In this document: positions 44,131-55,877 of the stretch, in pieces
How the letters are laid out: each line of letters starts with the position of its first letter
Numbering within the stretch: the stretch's first letter is position 1
Source: Lophium mytilinum
Lineage: Eukaryota; Ascomycota; Dothideomycetes; Mytilinidiales; Mytilinidiaceae
DNA length: 64,000 nt
Reading direction: 5' to 3'
Assembly (NCBI GenBank): GCA_010093605.1
Contig: MU004187.1
Coordinates: forward strand, 1,914,830 to 1,978,829
Position numbers and translations under genes: made by a program
Notes under the pieces: generated by a model
Told to the model about the DNA's origin: nothing
Databases searched by the model: none
What the model saw: only the letters and a program-made list of their open reading frames with translations

Positions 44131-45100
44131 GGCCCACCTTTTAGAACCGCAGGACGATCAGCAGAGAGACAGCCGATGGTGGTACACGATGTCAATTGCC
44201 CAGCCAGGTCCAAGCCCGTCCTGTGTAATTATTGATAAGATAAGCTTCGACATCCCAAGAATGTGAAGGTAGTTGGCAAAAGAGCATGTCAAGTCATTCG
44301 ATCACCGCGTCGTCCAGATAAGCAACCCTACGAATATCACCGCCAACCTCGGAATTATTGCTGCTCGCTCCGAACGCGGGAATTGTACCCTGGCAGACGC
44401 TGTCTGGCCGAGACGGTACACCTATTAGGGTTCTCCAAGGACTGTCAACGGTTCTAGTCCTCCCGTAGGCCCAATTCACCACGTCTAGCTTTTGTCATCA
44501 TACCTCGCAGGTAGCTAGTATATTCAGTATGCCATTGCTTTGATGTCAAAACGGTCAAAATGAACGCGAGATGAGCGTGATCTTTAGTATGTTGTAGTTC
44601 TCATCCTTCCTGCTCAACTTAAGTCCCCACGTTCGATTCAGTGCTTCTAGAACACGACCTTCCATTTGAATTACTAAACGTCTAGAAGGCTCTGCAGACT
44701 CTGTTAACATTGTCAAGTCCTATCAGAAACCAGGGGCGGCGAACACACCTTAGTCTGCGTACACCATATTGACACCGTCTGGACTAGTCCAAAATGTCAT
44801 ACTTCTCTCCTATGCGGAGCGCTGAAAATGCTACGAGGCGCATCACGCGGCGGCAAACGAGTGTACGGATCCTAGGACGGAACGATCAATATCAGCAAAA
44901 TCAAACACCAAGCATTTCTGAGTAGGATAATTTGAACTTTCGAGAAGCTGGATTCATACTATCCTACGAACGAGCAGCCAACCAAGGCGCCCTTCTCAGT
45001 CTCCAGGACCGGATAGTCAACATCAGCTATCTACTGCCTCCCCAATATCACCACCCAAAACCGGCCCCAAGCCACCACAATCAGCCAACCGGACCCCCAA
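44131..45100. other. Intergenic, about 1 kb
   Basis: Upstream of the permease relic and downstream of the chromodomain gene. Short frames only. No repeat or RNA recognised. Confidence 0.4.
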
Positions 45101-48100
45101 CTAGGAGTTCTTGAGCTGCTTGATTCTGCCGCCCGGGAGAGGGCTCGCGGCCCTGCTGCCGCCATTTGCCCCAACCCTGGGGCTCCTGGGAACGCTTGTC
45201 TGGCGCGTCCCCATGCCCACCGCTCGCTGGCTGTCCACAAGCGTCTTCTGTTTGTCCGCAAGCGCCTTGTACTGACCAGTCAGCGTGCCGTTCTTCTTCT
45301 TCAGCGACTCGTTCTCTTTCTTCAGCGACTCGTTGCTCTTGTTCTGGGACGCCGCCTGCATCTTGAGGCGCACATCGGCAGACTTCCGCTCCAAGATCGA
45401 CTTCTCCTCCTCCAAGCGCTCGATCTGCTTGGCTTGCTCCAAGGCCGTTGACGTGCCGCTCTGGTACTGGTCCTTCAAGTACTCGAACTCCTCGACCTTG
45501 CTGTCGTAGTTCTTCTGGAGTCTGACGTTTGCGGCCTTGATGTTCTCAACTTCGGCTCGGAGGGAAGCATTGTCGGCGACGATGGAGTTAACGGACGTGA
45601 GGTTCTTGGTGCGCTCTGTGTTGAAGTTCGCAGTAACGGTGGCGAGCTCTTCGTCCGTCTTCTCCAAGCGCTGCTTCAGCCTCATCTTCTCCGCAGTGAG
45701 GGAGTCGACGGTCAGGCTGGCCTGTCGGAGCTGTTCCTTGAGGTCCTTGATCTCAGATCGGTCCATCTCAGAGCGGTTGGTGAGATCTTGAAGAGACTGG
45801 GTCACCTCACTCTTGCGCTGCTCGCTGGACTTCAAGCGGGCATGGGTGATTAGGAGCTCGTTCTTGACGGTGTCGAGTTCAGCTTTGATAGCTTCGAGAG
45901 CAGTCTTGCTGGAGTGAGACATGTTGGGAGACTGAGTGAAGCCGCTGATGGAGTCGCTGATGCGGGTGACGTCACCGGTGTTGGAAGCGTCGTGAGGTTG
46001 TGGAGTGACGCGCATCTTCTTCGAGCCTCCAGAAGCTTCGACGTCCAAGGAGCGCTTGAGACTGGTGGAAGCTTGACGTGGGCTTGTAGACATTGAAGAG
46101 GACGAAGACGGTGAAGAGTCTTCGAGGCGGATGTAGTCCTTGATCGGAGGGATTGATGGAAGTGCCCAGCCGACGAAGGTGATTCCGTTGCCGGGAGCAC
46201 ACTTCACCGCGAACCGGGCTAATTCCTTGGCAGCAGCCTCGTTCCAAGGGTCCTTCACGTTGGGGAATGCCTCGGGCAACTTTCCGACCTTGTCCTGTAG
46301 CTGGATGGTGCAATCGATAAGAATCTTGGTTCTCTCTGAAGCTGGGACTGAGCTGCGGATGCAGTACCTCACGTGCTCGGAGCTGTTGACGATGACTGGG
46401 TGAATGATGGGCGTGATGTGATTAGGATCCTCCACGTGGTTTCCACGCAGCTTCTTCACCTGGTCCTTGTTGTACGTATGATCAAGACAAATGATCATGT
46501 CCGTGTAGCGAATGACAGGATTGTCGTCCGGCTCGGTCGAGAGAATCGTGACCAGCAGCTTCCCTTCCGAGTCCTCTGGAGACGACTTTCGCAGCTCACT
46601 AGGATACTCGTACTGAACTTTCTTCCCCTTCAAGAACCGTTCGAGCATGTCAAGGGCGAGATCGATTGCGACCAGAACAATGTGCAAAGGCTTCTCCTTG
46701 AGTGCTTTGAGTAGATAGTCGAGGAACTTGAACTTTGCACTAATGTCGCTGCAATATTTGGGGAATTTCTCGTCGCTCAAGTTCTCTGGGGTCCAAACGT
46801 CGGCAGGGGAAGCAAGCTCAATGAGCAGCTCGGAGGCATGAAGATCAGCGAGGAACGCGTCGATGCTCCGTTGGGTTGCCGAGCCCGCGGCCTCAGAGAA
46901 CTTCCGAACAAGTTCTTGATAGTGGGACTTCTGCAGACCTGGAAGATCCAGTGGTACAATGTACTCACCCTTGTCAAGTTGCGGAATGGTGAGGGAGCGA
47001 GCGTTAACGTTGCTGTCCGAATTGGCTGGTATGACTACAGCTGGGGCAGATGCCACCGGCCGAGCAGGAGGGGACATCTCCATGGCCGAATTCGTCAATG
47101 CAGTCGTCCTCAGCGAAGTGTGAGATGTTTGAATCGGAGCACGATCTGGGATGGTTGAAGGAGATCGGGTGCCGGGAACACCTGAGAAAGTGGGCGAGTT
47201 CGGCTGTTTGATGGAATCCTGTTCGGCTTGAGCTCGTTTCGCTTTCTCCATCCTATTCTTTGCGATGTTCCTCTGGATTCTATCTGCGATATCCCTGTCC
47301 TGATCAGAGCGCCTACGAAGCACCGTGGCAGGGTTGACAGCTCGCTGCAGTAGTGGAGATACGATAAATGAAGAAGTTTGCTGTGCAAGACCGTTCCGCA
47401 CCGTGTTCGGAATAGCCGACGAGGAGCTTGAGCGCGGGGAAGGCTGCGAGGACTTCGCGAAGGAATTGGGCGAGACGTCGTGGTCAGCGGAATTGTGCTC
47501 TAGAGGTGTACTCTGAACAACTTCAGTGGTTGGCCAGATGGAATCAGTAGAGTCGTCTTGAGCAGTCGAAGTGTAAGACGATGCAGGTACAACCTGAGCG
47601 GGCTGGAAACTGTGGTCGCTTCCTTGAGCGGGAGATTCAGTGCGGCGAGAGGGCGTTCCGACCGAGTCTACGGTTTCTGCTTGAGAGATTCCAGCAAAGT
47701 CGCGTCGCGTGATTCCGTCGTTCTCTTGAGCACCGACAGCTTCCTCCAAGGCGTCTCCGGTGGTTGGTTGTACAGGCTGGCTAAGGATTGGCTGTTCAGG
47801 CTGTGACGCAGTCTGAGTGGAGACAATGTAGGAATCCGACGGGCCCTGAGAATCTGGGATAACACGTTCTTTCTCTACTCTCGTGGGCGTCGAGAGCGCT
47901 GCAGATTGCGGGGTGGTGGGATCGCCAACGCTGCCGTTCTCGACGCTGCTTCCCGCGATCTGACTGGTTCCGGCAGGAGACGAGCTGTTGTTCAAGACAG
48001 TCTGCTGGGTAGAGAAGCGATCGTACTCGGCAGGATCGAAGCCGGCCGGTCGGGTGATCTCGACAGCTTGTGCGGTCCGGAGTTCTTCCTGCTGCTCTGG

Positions 48101-48625
48101 CGCAGATTGTGTGGCTTCGTCCTCAAGCGTATTGTCTTCGGCGGGTCCAGTGCTTGTGGAGTCGTTGTGGGTAGAGTCTTCGATGACCTGGGGCGTCGAC
48201 GAAGTAGCAGTAGTCGGAGAGCTGTCAATAACGCGTCGGGCGCGCTGCTTCGACTTGCCCTTGGCGGGAGCTTTCCGGGAGGCTTGCTTTTCAGCTTTTA
48301 CTTGTTTCCACTCGGCGACGAGCTCCTCATTGGCGTTTGACTTCGGCTCCCAAGTGGGATCGTACTCTTCTCCAGTAACAGGGTTGTTCTCCCAAGCAAT
48401 CAGGTATTTCCTCTTGTTCTCTTGGAGGATCGCACGAGCGGGACAGAGGTCTTCCTGAGAGTCGGCCGACGAGCTTGGCTGCGGGTCGGCGAGAGCTGCT
48501 GGCGTTTCGGTCGGAGCAGCCTTCCCGGAGTCGGCTCGGGCTTTCTTGGGCGCAGGTTTGGTAATGGAAGTTGAAGATGCACGCTTCCGTTTGTTGGTAT
48601 CTGATGATGGCTTGGGAGGCGACAT
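45101..48625 (-). CDS. Chromodomain + HDA2/3-type subunit of class II histone deacetylase complex
   Basis: 1174 aa, one exon. A chromodomain lies at about 62-110 (ARAILQENKRKYLIAWEN, then EEYDPTWEPKSNANEEL) with the aromatic-cage residues Tyr74, Trp78 and Trp92 in plausible positions, so it may read methylated H3. A Ser/Thr/Gln-rich disordered stretch follows (about 130-540). The HDA2/3 'DBD-like' helicase-fold domain spans about 547-835 (GEYIVPLDLPGLQKSHYQEL, KFKFLDYLLKALKEKPLHIV, DMIICLDHTYNKDQVKKL, FVGWALPSIPPIKDYIRLED). A long coiled coil (about 915-1140) ends the protein before a basic tail. Yeast Hda2/Hda3 have the latter two parts; the added chromodomain resembles the Neurospora HCHC silencing complex (CDP-2 type). 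Likely role: heterochromatin deacetylation in the nucleus. Confidence 0.9.
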   Translation of the reverse strand: MSPPKPSSDTNKRKRASSTSITKPAPKKARADSGKAAPTETPAALADPQPSSSADSQEDLCPARAILQENKRKYLIAWENNPVTGEEYDPTWEPKSNANEELVAEWKQVKAEKQASRKAPAKGKSKQRARRVIDSSPTTATSSTPQVIEDSTHNDSTSTGPAEDNTLEDEATQSAPEQQEELRTAQAVEITRPAGFDPAEYDRFSTQQTVLNNSSSPAGTSQIAGSSVENGSVGDPTTPQSAALSTPTRVEKERVIPDSQGPSDSYIVSTQTASQPEQPILSQPVQPTTGDALEEAVGAQENDGITRRDFAGISQAETVDSVGTPSRRTESPAQGSDHSFQPAQVVPASSYTSTAQDDSTDSIWPTTEVVQSTPLEHNSADHDVSPNSFAKSSQPSPRSSSSSAIPNTVRNGLAQQTSSFIVSPLLQRAVNPATVLRRRSDQDRDIADRIQRNIAKNRMEKAKRAQAEQDSIKQPNSPTFSGVPGTRSPSTIPDRAPIQTSHTSLRTTALTNSAMEMSPPARPVASAPAVVIPANSDSNVNARSLTIPQLDKGEYIVPLDLPGLQKSHYQELVRKFSEAAGSATQRSIDAFLADLHASELLIELASPADVWTPENLSDEKFPKYCSDISAKFKFLDYLLKALKEKPLHIVLVAIDLALDMLERFLKGKKVQYEYPSELRKSSPEDSEGKLLVTILSTEPDDNPVIRYTDMIICLDHTYNKDQVKKLRGNHVEDPNHITPIIHPVIVNSSEHVRYCIRSSVPASERTKILIDCTIQLQDKVGKLPEAFPNVKDPWNEAAAKELARFAVKCAPGNGITFVGWALPSIPPIKDYIRLEDSSPSSSSSMSTSPRQASTSLKRSLDVEASGGSKKMRVTPQPHDASNTGDVTRISDSISGFTQSPNMSHSSKTALEAIKAELDTVKNELLITHARLKSSEQRKSEVTQSLQDLTNRSEMDRSEIKDLKEQLRQASLTVDSLTAEKMRLKQRLEKTDEELATVTANFNTERTKNLTSVNSIVADNASLRAEVENIKAANVRLQKNYDSKVEEFEYLKDQYQSGTSTALEQAKQIERLEEEKSILERKSADVRLKMQAASQNKSNESLKKENESLKKKNGTLTGQYKALADKQKTLVDSQRAVGMGTRQTSVPRSPRVGANGGSRAASPLPGGRIKQLKNS

Positions 48626-49865
48626 TATGCGCGATTGGCGCGAGAGCGGCCTAAACTGGTAGAGAAATTCATGGTCAGAAAGAATTTGATTGACTTGAGG
48701 GGGAATGGAGGGAGAGCATGATAGAAATCGGGGGAGAGAGTGTGTATAGAGCGACGGCGAGGTGATACAGCGCGCATGTTGCTGCAGCTAACAAGCGCGC
48801 ACGGGCCAGGGTTGGAGGCGTCGAGGGAGCAAGGATAGTGGAGCTCCTTGCATCCAACCCGACCAGAAAAGAAATAGGAGCAGAAACTTACCCTGACGAT
48901 AGGAAAGGATGTTGGAGATGCTCAAGAGCGTCGCAAATCGCGCTCGGCGATGACGAGGCCGGTATCGAAGTCGAAGTCGAATTCGGATTGAACGATCCAG
49001 TCGTCCAGCAGTCGAACGTGTTTGCGAAAGAATGATGAAGATGAAGGAAGAGCGCTGAAGGAGAAGAAACAGAAAATTTGAGTAAGATGGTTCAATAGAC
49101 GTGAGAAGAACAATAGGCGGCTACAATAGCAGGCCGCCGACAATAGCAAGCTCAGTTTATTGAGGAGGCTGGTGAAGATGGCCCGTGTCACCTTCCACGG
49201 CGCGCGAAATCCTTCCCAGTAACCAGTCCGGACAGTATAGAACCGGTATTAATGCCGGAAATCAATGGTTAAATACTCGTAGTGAAGTTAGATAGATGGA
49301 CGAGAAGGGCGACACGCCGCATTATGAGGAGAAATATCTTGTTCCTCACTGGGTGACACGTCCCTCGTAGGATGTCACACTGGAGCTTCAGTCCACAGAC
49401 TCTGCTCTTATGCAGCTTCTCTAGAGTACTCTGAGAGCAAGAGTGTCCTAATTTACACCTTGTCGCTGGAAGTAGGTAGTAGGTGGTAGTTAGTAAGCTG
49501 TAGGTCATCTCGAGGCTACTGTACGCCGTTTGGAGTGCCTTGGTGTATTGCAAAACCTTCATGAAAAGTGAGCTCATCATCGCTGCCGTCAGCGTATCTA
49601 GCTAGAGAATGCTAGGCCAATTTCTCAAGTATCCGCTTTATAAGAAACCTACGTATCCATAGCGCTCTAGAGTCATGCAGAAGCACGCACTAAACGATGG
49701 CAAGCAACGGCAATGGAGGCAACGTCTTCGCATTGAATCGAGGCAAGTGACTTTTTCATAGACTACATGTACCATTCCACCTTGGCAGCTATTGTCAATC
49801 TCATTCTGCAGATCCTTTTCTTCTCGAAGCCATATGAGCTCCTCCGAGCGCGTACCCCTTCCACC
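48626..49865. other. Intergenic, 1.24 kb
   Basis: Promoter and leader of the chromodomain gene, then the 3' flank of the GFA-fold gene. A short frame begins at 49697 (MASNGNGGNVFALNRGK) but ends after 17 codons. No gene supported. Confidence 0.4.
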
Positions 49866-51011
49866 CTACTTGTTCTCCCCCTTCTTAAATCGCTCCTCAC
49901 GTTCTTCCTCTCTCTTCCGCTCCAGCTCCCTGACCTTCTCAGGAGGACTATCCTCTATCAAATCACTCTCATTGTTGATTCCAGTCCACTTTGGCAGGCC
50001 GTCAGGAATATCCATAACGCGCTGATCATAAAACATATGACATCTACGACGAATTCTTAGTGACCCAGGCCCAAAGCTGAGGGACGAACGTTTGGCCATA
50101 GTCTAGTCAACTCACCTTGGCTTGAATAGCTCCCTATCCTCCTTGCTCTTGAAATTGACCAAAGACGGGAAGAGCAGAATCATATTCCGACCCTCGTCCA
50201 TGATCGGAGAGTGGCAGAAAGAGCAGCGCACTTTACAGGGCAGCTTGTGCTCTATTGATTTCGCGGTTGGGTCATACCACTCCAGGTCGTGGTGACCTTG
50301 CAGAAAGTTGATATCCTGTAGTAATTGATGTAAGTCCCGACAGGAGTACAGATAACGGGCTCAAGAACCTACTTCTTTGTGGAAAATTGCAGCCCATTGG
50401 AACGGCGCGGCGTGTTGGCGCTGGCACTGTAACACATAGATGGGTCAGAATACTTCTTCAAGAGAATAGTACCTCGTGTCAAGTCTGTCTACGCTTCTCT
50501 GAAGCAGCTTAGGGTCCTTTGGCAAGTTCACTTTTTTTTTTGAGCTGATACTTCATAAGATAAATGGGCTTTGTGAGCCTAGCTAGGCTTCAGGCCATCT
50601 CGAATGGTGATTTTCGTTGAACACCGGGTTTGGAAAAGGCATCAAAGCACGTGACGAATCGCAAAGAAATATACACACGCAACGAACGAATGAGCATCTT
50701 CAACTTACAGTACTGCAATGACAAAGCTTCGAATCCAAAGGCTCCTGGCGCGAGAGCTCGTACTTTACCTTCCCACAATGGCAATTGGCGTCATACAGGG
50801 CTTTGAAGTCCTCTCCCTTGTCATGGACCTTATACGGTGCTTTCTTCTTCCACTCATTGATCCCAGAGGTCGACTCGCCGTCTGCCTGTTGGGCGTCCAT
50901 CTTTGGCCTGAACGTAGAAAATGGACTCTTGAACAAAGCCGCAGTAGTTGCTCTCGCTTCGAAATGTCGTGATAAAGTCGTCAATCTAGGTAGCGCAATC
51001 CTCGCGGCCAT
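49866..51011 (-). CDS. GFA/CENP-V-fold zinc protein (Mss4-like)
   Basis: 244 aa from four exons: 51011-50709, 50426-50373, 50315-50116 and 50043-49866; introns of 282, 57 and 72 nt are in phase. Zinc-binding Cys pairs of the glutathione-dependent formaldehyde-activating (GFA) fold are seen in DANCHCGKVKYEL, KLCHCSTCQRQHAAPFQWAA and KVRCSFCHSPIMDEGRN. The 54-nt second exon carries the core TCQRQHAAPFQWAAIFHKE. The N-terminus (MAARIALPRLTTLSRHFEAR) is Arg-rich without acids, as in a mitochondrial presequence; an internal Met38 would give a cytosolic form. GFA proteins bind zinc and often thiol adducts, but the reaction of this subfamily is not established. The C-terminus is charged (ERKREEEREERFKKGE). 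Confidence 0.88.
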
Positions 51012-51340
51012 AAGGCGTGTTCGTTTCGTTAAGAGGCAACAAGATCGAGAATCCTCTGAAGAACAGCAGACGTTGTTGGTGCTCGCTCGGTAGATATTGC
51101 CAGACTATCTACCTAAAACCTTCTAGGATCAATGCATCACTTCATCACTCGCAACTCAATTACGTCACCATGACTTTGATGAACGCGGACAAGCTGTCAT
51201 TCAACGACTAGCTTCCACCATCGCGAGCAAAAAGTCATGCAAGGCCACTTCTTAGTCAAAACGCCTGCAATGCCGTGTGCCCAGCCAAAACATGCACCAA
51301 GCGTCTTTCCCCGCAATGCCTAATCCTCAGTGCCTATTCG
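51012..51340. other. Short intergenic, 0.33 kb
   Basis: 5' flank of the GFA-fold gene and 3' flank of the phosphatase gene. Nothing recognised. Confidence 0.45.
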
Positions 51341-54300
51341 TTACTTCTTCAACAGCTTCTGCGCCTCTTTAGGAGATAGGCCAAACACGTTAGTGAGGTA
51401 ATCGAGCCTAAGATCCACGCGCATTAGTGTCCGCAGCTTAATCGCAGTCGCTAGTGCCCTTTCATGGGGCGGTGGAGGTCTTGGCACTTACTTGATGTCG
51501 TTTGCGATGCGGCGTTTAACATCCTCAAATTCATCCTCGCAACGACCGCGTGTCGCTATTCGCATTTTTGGCGATATAGTCTTGACGCGGACCTTGAATC
51601 TGCCACTGACAGGTCGGTGGTCAGACACTCTCACTTCGTGCCGCTGGTAGTCCACCTGCTTTATGCGCCCAAGTCCACGGTAGAGCAGTCTATCGCACCA
51701 CGCAGGCGATCGCTTCTTCTCACTCGAGTCGTAATTGTTTGTTCCCACATCATACTTGTAAGTAGGTGCGAACGTGATGGGTGCTTCGTTGAACGCGCGT
51801 AGCCTGAAGCCAGGATTCCTCTTTCTTGACAGAAGCAATTGGTCTCGCTCGAGGAGCTTGGCCAAGTTGTTGGCTTCGACTGCCGCAATCACCGTGTTAC
51901 GGGGCATTGTGTCAATCCGATAGTTCAGATCTCCGTTCAAAATGCAGACCTCATGATCGAGAATCATAGATCCGTCGCCGCCACCCACGAACAGGTCTGT
52001 CCTCCCGGCTGGGTCAAGTCGAGCAGGTAGAGCCTCTGCCTCCATTATCGCGGCAATGTCGTTGTTACGATGCATAGTCTGCGTTTGTCCAGCCGCTAAA
52101 TGACAATTGATGAAGCAAATTGAGCTGTCATCAATCACGAATCGCACAATGAGAGCGCCCTACCTCTTGATTAGATGGGAAGGAACACTTTGGATAGAAA
52201 TCACGAGACATACCTTGTTCCCATGCAATCCGCCCATGCCCAACTTCACTTGGGCGGCACTCACATCGCGGATTGATTGCCTCATTGATGCTTTGACAAA
52301 AACACAGGTAAAGAGGCCGACCAGGTTCGCTGTGTGCAATAGGAAATATGGCTCCGATGGCAATATGTCTTCGATGGTTCGGACAAGATGATCTCTCCAC
52401 GCACGATATTGGTGGCTCATGTGCTCTTGGTCCGGCGCGTCCTTCTTCTTACCTTTCTTGAAGAAGCTCCCTACAACAGTCAATACCCGTACACTACGCC
52501 AAAAAGCCCGAGACAACTTACTCGCTGTGACTTTCTTGTCTTCCAAATCCACAAGTTCCTGGAATCCAAAAACAAGGATATCTGAGGGATTCTGAGGCTT
52601 TAGAAGATCTCGGAAGAAATTGCCGTCTCGTTCATCTTGTCGTAACGCTGTTGGTTTCGAGGCACCGGCGTTCCAAGTCATTACCGTAGCAGTAACCTCA
52701 CGGAATTCGCAGAAATCAGAGTCATGCTCCTGCATTTGAGATTCTGCAAAGAGAGACGCATTAGCACTGTGGATTAGCTTCTCGAGGAAATATTGAAAGG
52801 CCTACCTAGCCAGTCGTCCTTTAGCATTCCATCCCATAGCCGTAGCATGTTGTCTGTGCCTAGAGAAGCCACTTGTAATCGATCAAGTTTCCAAATACTC
52901 GTGCGATCGACAGCAATACCGGCAATGGGATTGCTATGTGCATGCCAATCCTTTTTCACCTTCCATGGATTGCTTTGTGTGTCGTAAACGTAAATCATCC
53001 CTGTAATGTATCCAGCCCAAAGGTGATCGCCTACTCCCACGAGGGAGCTAATCTTGTAAACGCTAACATTAACAACGCCCAAGCACGCAAAGTCTTTTTT
53101 GGCGTAGATGGTGACTTTGCCATCATTGTGTCCAAAGTATATCCTGTCCGGCTGGCTGCTAATAATGGCCCCCGACGTGACCTCGCCGACGTTAGGCTGC
53201 GAGAGGGGCTTTTGAAGAACTTGAAGGAAAGAGTTACTGTCATTACTTCGTTGGAAAATACGTATGTCTTTTCCGGTGGCTATCCAGAGTTGCATTCCAG
53301 TAATGATGGAGAACGTATGACCTTTCGGCACCCTGAAGCTGTTTGGAGTCTGTGCAAGACTCGGTGAGCCTTTTTCGTCTGGTGGCCAAATGTGAATCCT
53401 TCCATCGTCGTCCAACGACCACATCTCGGCAGCGTATCTATAGATTCTGATGATCGCACACCTAGGGTGAGCGTTTCCTTTTGTTTGCACCACAGAATGA
53501 CTCGGAATGTCAACTTCATGTATCTCGCCAATATTAGTTCCCAGCCACATTCGCTTTCCTTCGTCTTCGACGTCTTTGACTGGCCGAAACGATATAGCTG
53601 TGACCTTTACGGTATCCCCATGGCTTAGACTCATCAAGAGCTCCCCGGTCAACAAGCTCCAAACGCGTGTGACGTAACCAGTTGTACATATGTACTCTCC
53701 ACAAACAGCGAACAGCTTCGTCTCGTACTTCGTTGGTATCTCGAGTATGCTTTGCGCAAATACTGGTGGTCGTCGATTTGCCTGTGATGAGTCCGGGTAA
53801 TCTGTCAAACTAGAACCGCCCTTCTCAGGTGATGGATCTGTTTCATCGGAGTCATCCACATAAGCCTCGACCTGAGCAGCCTGTTTCACCTGAGCCAACG
53901 GTGGCCTTCTCATGTCAGCTGAGGGTCGAGGGGGCACGGATCGAGAATTGTTGCCAAAATTGGCGGAACTGCTTTGAGGACCAAAGGTCTGTGTTCGCTT
54001 CGGAGGGGGTAAAAATCTCGAAGTTGTATCCGTCGAGGGCGCTGTAGGGCGAAACTGATCCATGGACCTCCGCACGGGAGGCTCTGGTGGAGCTTGTGGC
54101 CTCGATAGAGACATACTCGACCGATAATCAGCGGTTTCTCGCCGGGGAGGAAGGTAGGGACGGTCTTCCGGTAGATCGCTGGCTAATTGAGTACGGATGT
54201 TGGAAGCGTGCTTGGATGGTTGAAAACCTAGCGATCTTGCATCAGGGGTCCGATTCCTCTCTACCACAGAGCGCTGCTTAGATGGTGGCGTGAAGTATCC

Positions 54301-55289
54301 GTCACGGCTTGATGGGACGTCTTGGGCAGCCGAGCTGCGAGGTTTTGCTTGGTTTGGAATAGTCGGAGGGGAAAGGTCGTCGATCGGATTGCTTCCCTCA
54401 CTACTTGGTGGCGTGCTAAATGGAGATACTCGCTCCCCTGGTGCGTCAGGAAGCTCAGGTGCCAAGGTTGACTTTGAGGCTATGTCTATAAATGCAGGAG
54501 GCTTCCCAGGTACTTTGGGTTTTGCTGACCGGTTGACAGGGGGAGGTAGTCCAGGACTTGGGGCCTGCGTTTGACTTCTTGAATTGATCCCCATATCAAG
54601 AGTGGACTGCTTGCGCGGATCCAATGTAGGTGTTGAAGTACTAGTCGATTGGAGAAATGGGGTCTGCTTAGCTTCAATGGCAGGTGTTGTAGATCGGCTT
54701 GGTATCCTGAAGTGACGAGCTCCATTAGATACGGGCGAACCAGATCGGGATCCAGGAGAATCCAAGCACAGTTGGGAAACATCTCGAGGCGGCGTTGGAG
54801 CATAGCCGTGAGAATCCGACGGTTTAGGAGGCGACCTAGGAGACTGAACCAAGACTTTTGGTGGTGACCTTGTTGGAGACCTCGGCGGAGAGAATGCCAT
54901 CATCGAAGTGGGCCTTGGTTTTGGTCTGCTCAAAGGCGTACGTGGTGCTCTTGCGCTAGGTGTAAGAAGGCCTTGCTGGCTATTATCCGGCCTATTGGGC
55001 GACGAAGAGCGGGCAGCATTACTCCTAGGGATATCCAACGAGCTGCGTCCATCAGCCCGTGACCTAACATCCTCCGACTGTTGCAATCGATCCACGGCGG
55101 CGGGCGAAGGTTGTCTTAACGAGGGTGTAGACGGGGTCGGAGGAGGCTTCTTCCCATTCAGCATATTCTCAAAATGGCTCCGGAGAGAGGAGACTGGCTT
55201 CTAAGGTAGCTGTGAGCTTCAATCGGGATGGGAGCGGAGGTCATGCTCACAATGGAGGAGCCATCTGTGTTCTCCGGTGGAGGTTCCAT
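51341..55289 (-). CDS. Inositol polyphosphate 5-phosphatase with N-terminal beta-propeller
   Basis: 1215 aa from six exons: 55289-55251, 55200-52806, 52743-52522, 52470-52214, 52159-51492 and 51407-51341; introns are 50-84 nt. The 39-nt first exon (MEPPPENTDGSSI) is needed to read the conserved KPVSSLRSHFENMLNGK. Residues about 40-480 are Pro/Ser-rich with SH3-type PxxP motifs. A WD40-like propeller follows (about 490-820; VWSLLTGELLMSLSHGDTV, LGTDNMLRLWDGML). The C-terminal IPPc domain (about 830-1195) has the catalytic blocks FGFQELVDL, INCHLAAGQ, LNGDLNYRID, SPAWCDRLLYRG and SDHRPVSGRF. It should remove the 5-phosphate of phosphoinositides such as PI(4,5)P2. The last exon encodes a short UBA-like tail (YLTNVFGLSPKEAQKLL). 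Confidence 0.92.
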
Positions 55290-55877
55290 AGTGGCAGAGG
55301 CCTCTGGTCAGCCCACGCCTGGAGTTAGTTTATGAATGTGCACGCAGGAGGCGCTGGACAAGCCCATTGAGGCGGGGAGCTGGCTTTGGGCAATACGGGA
55401 AGCTCCAGCTTCATAGGACCGCGTAGATTTGAGTGATGTTTCCAGCTACCGGCAGTGTTACAAATAGAGAGGCCGGTATTCCCAAGGAGAGCGCCAACAC
55501 GTTCAAGGTACGGAGTGGTTTCGTGAGCGAGCGATAGAGAGAGGCCCTTAGCGGAAGAATGTCTGGGTGTTTTGGACGCGCAGGCTGCCAAGGGCCGGAT
55601 TGCTGGTGAGCAGGTAGAATGTGGAGGGCTGAGCTAGAGCAGCTATGTGTGAGAATGACGATAACAGTACCAGACCGCGGGTACCTAGGTGAAAGGTGGT
55701 TGTTTGGTGCCGGATGACGCTTGCGTGGCATACATTGGAGTTCTGAATCCTGAGGCTCACATCAATTCACGCCGCCGCCACTATCAGAATACGGGAGATC
55801 CATCCCCCGCACCACACCTGCAGGATTCAGGAACGCGTCCGAGACAGTCAACAAACGCCGCCAGACAGCCCGCCGCC
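55290..55877. other. Divergent promoter region, 0.59 kb
   Basis: Shared 5' flank of the inositol phosphatase (-) and the CHY zinc-finger gene (+). No motif recognised. Confidence 0.4.

Noticed and set aside
43967-44266. 99-codon plus-strand frame opposite the permease relic
   Set aside because: It is antisense to recognisable NCS1 exon sequence (KPSTKFEKPHLKVEQPKS) and is explained as its shadow.
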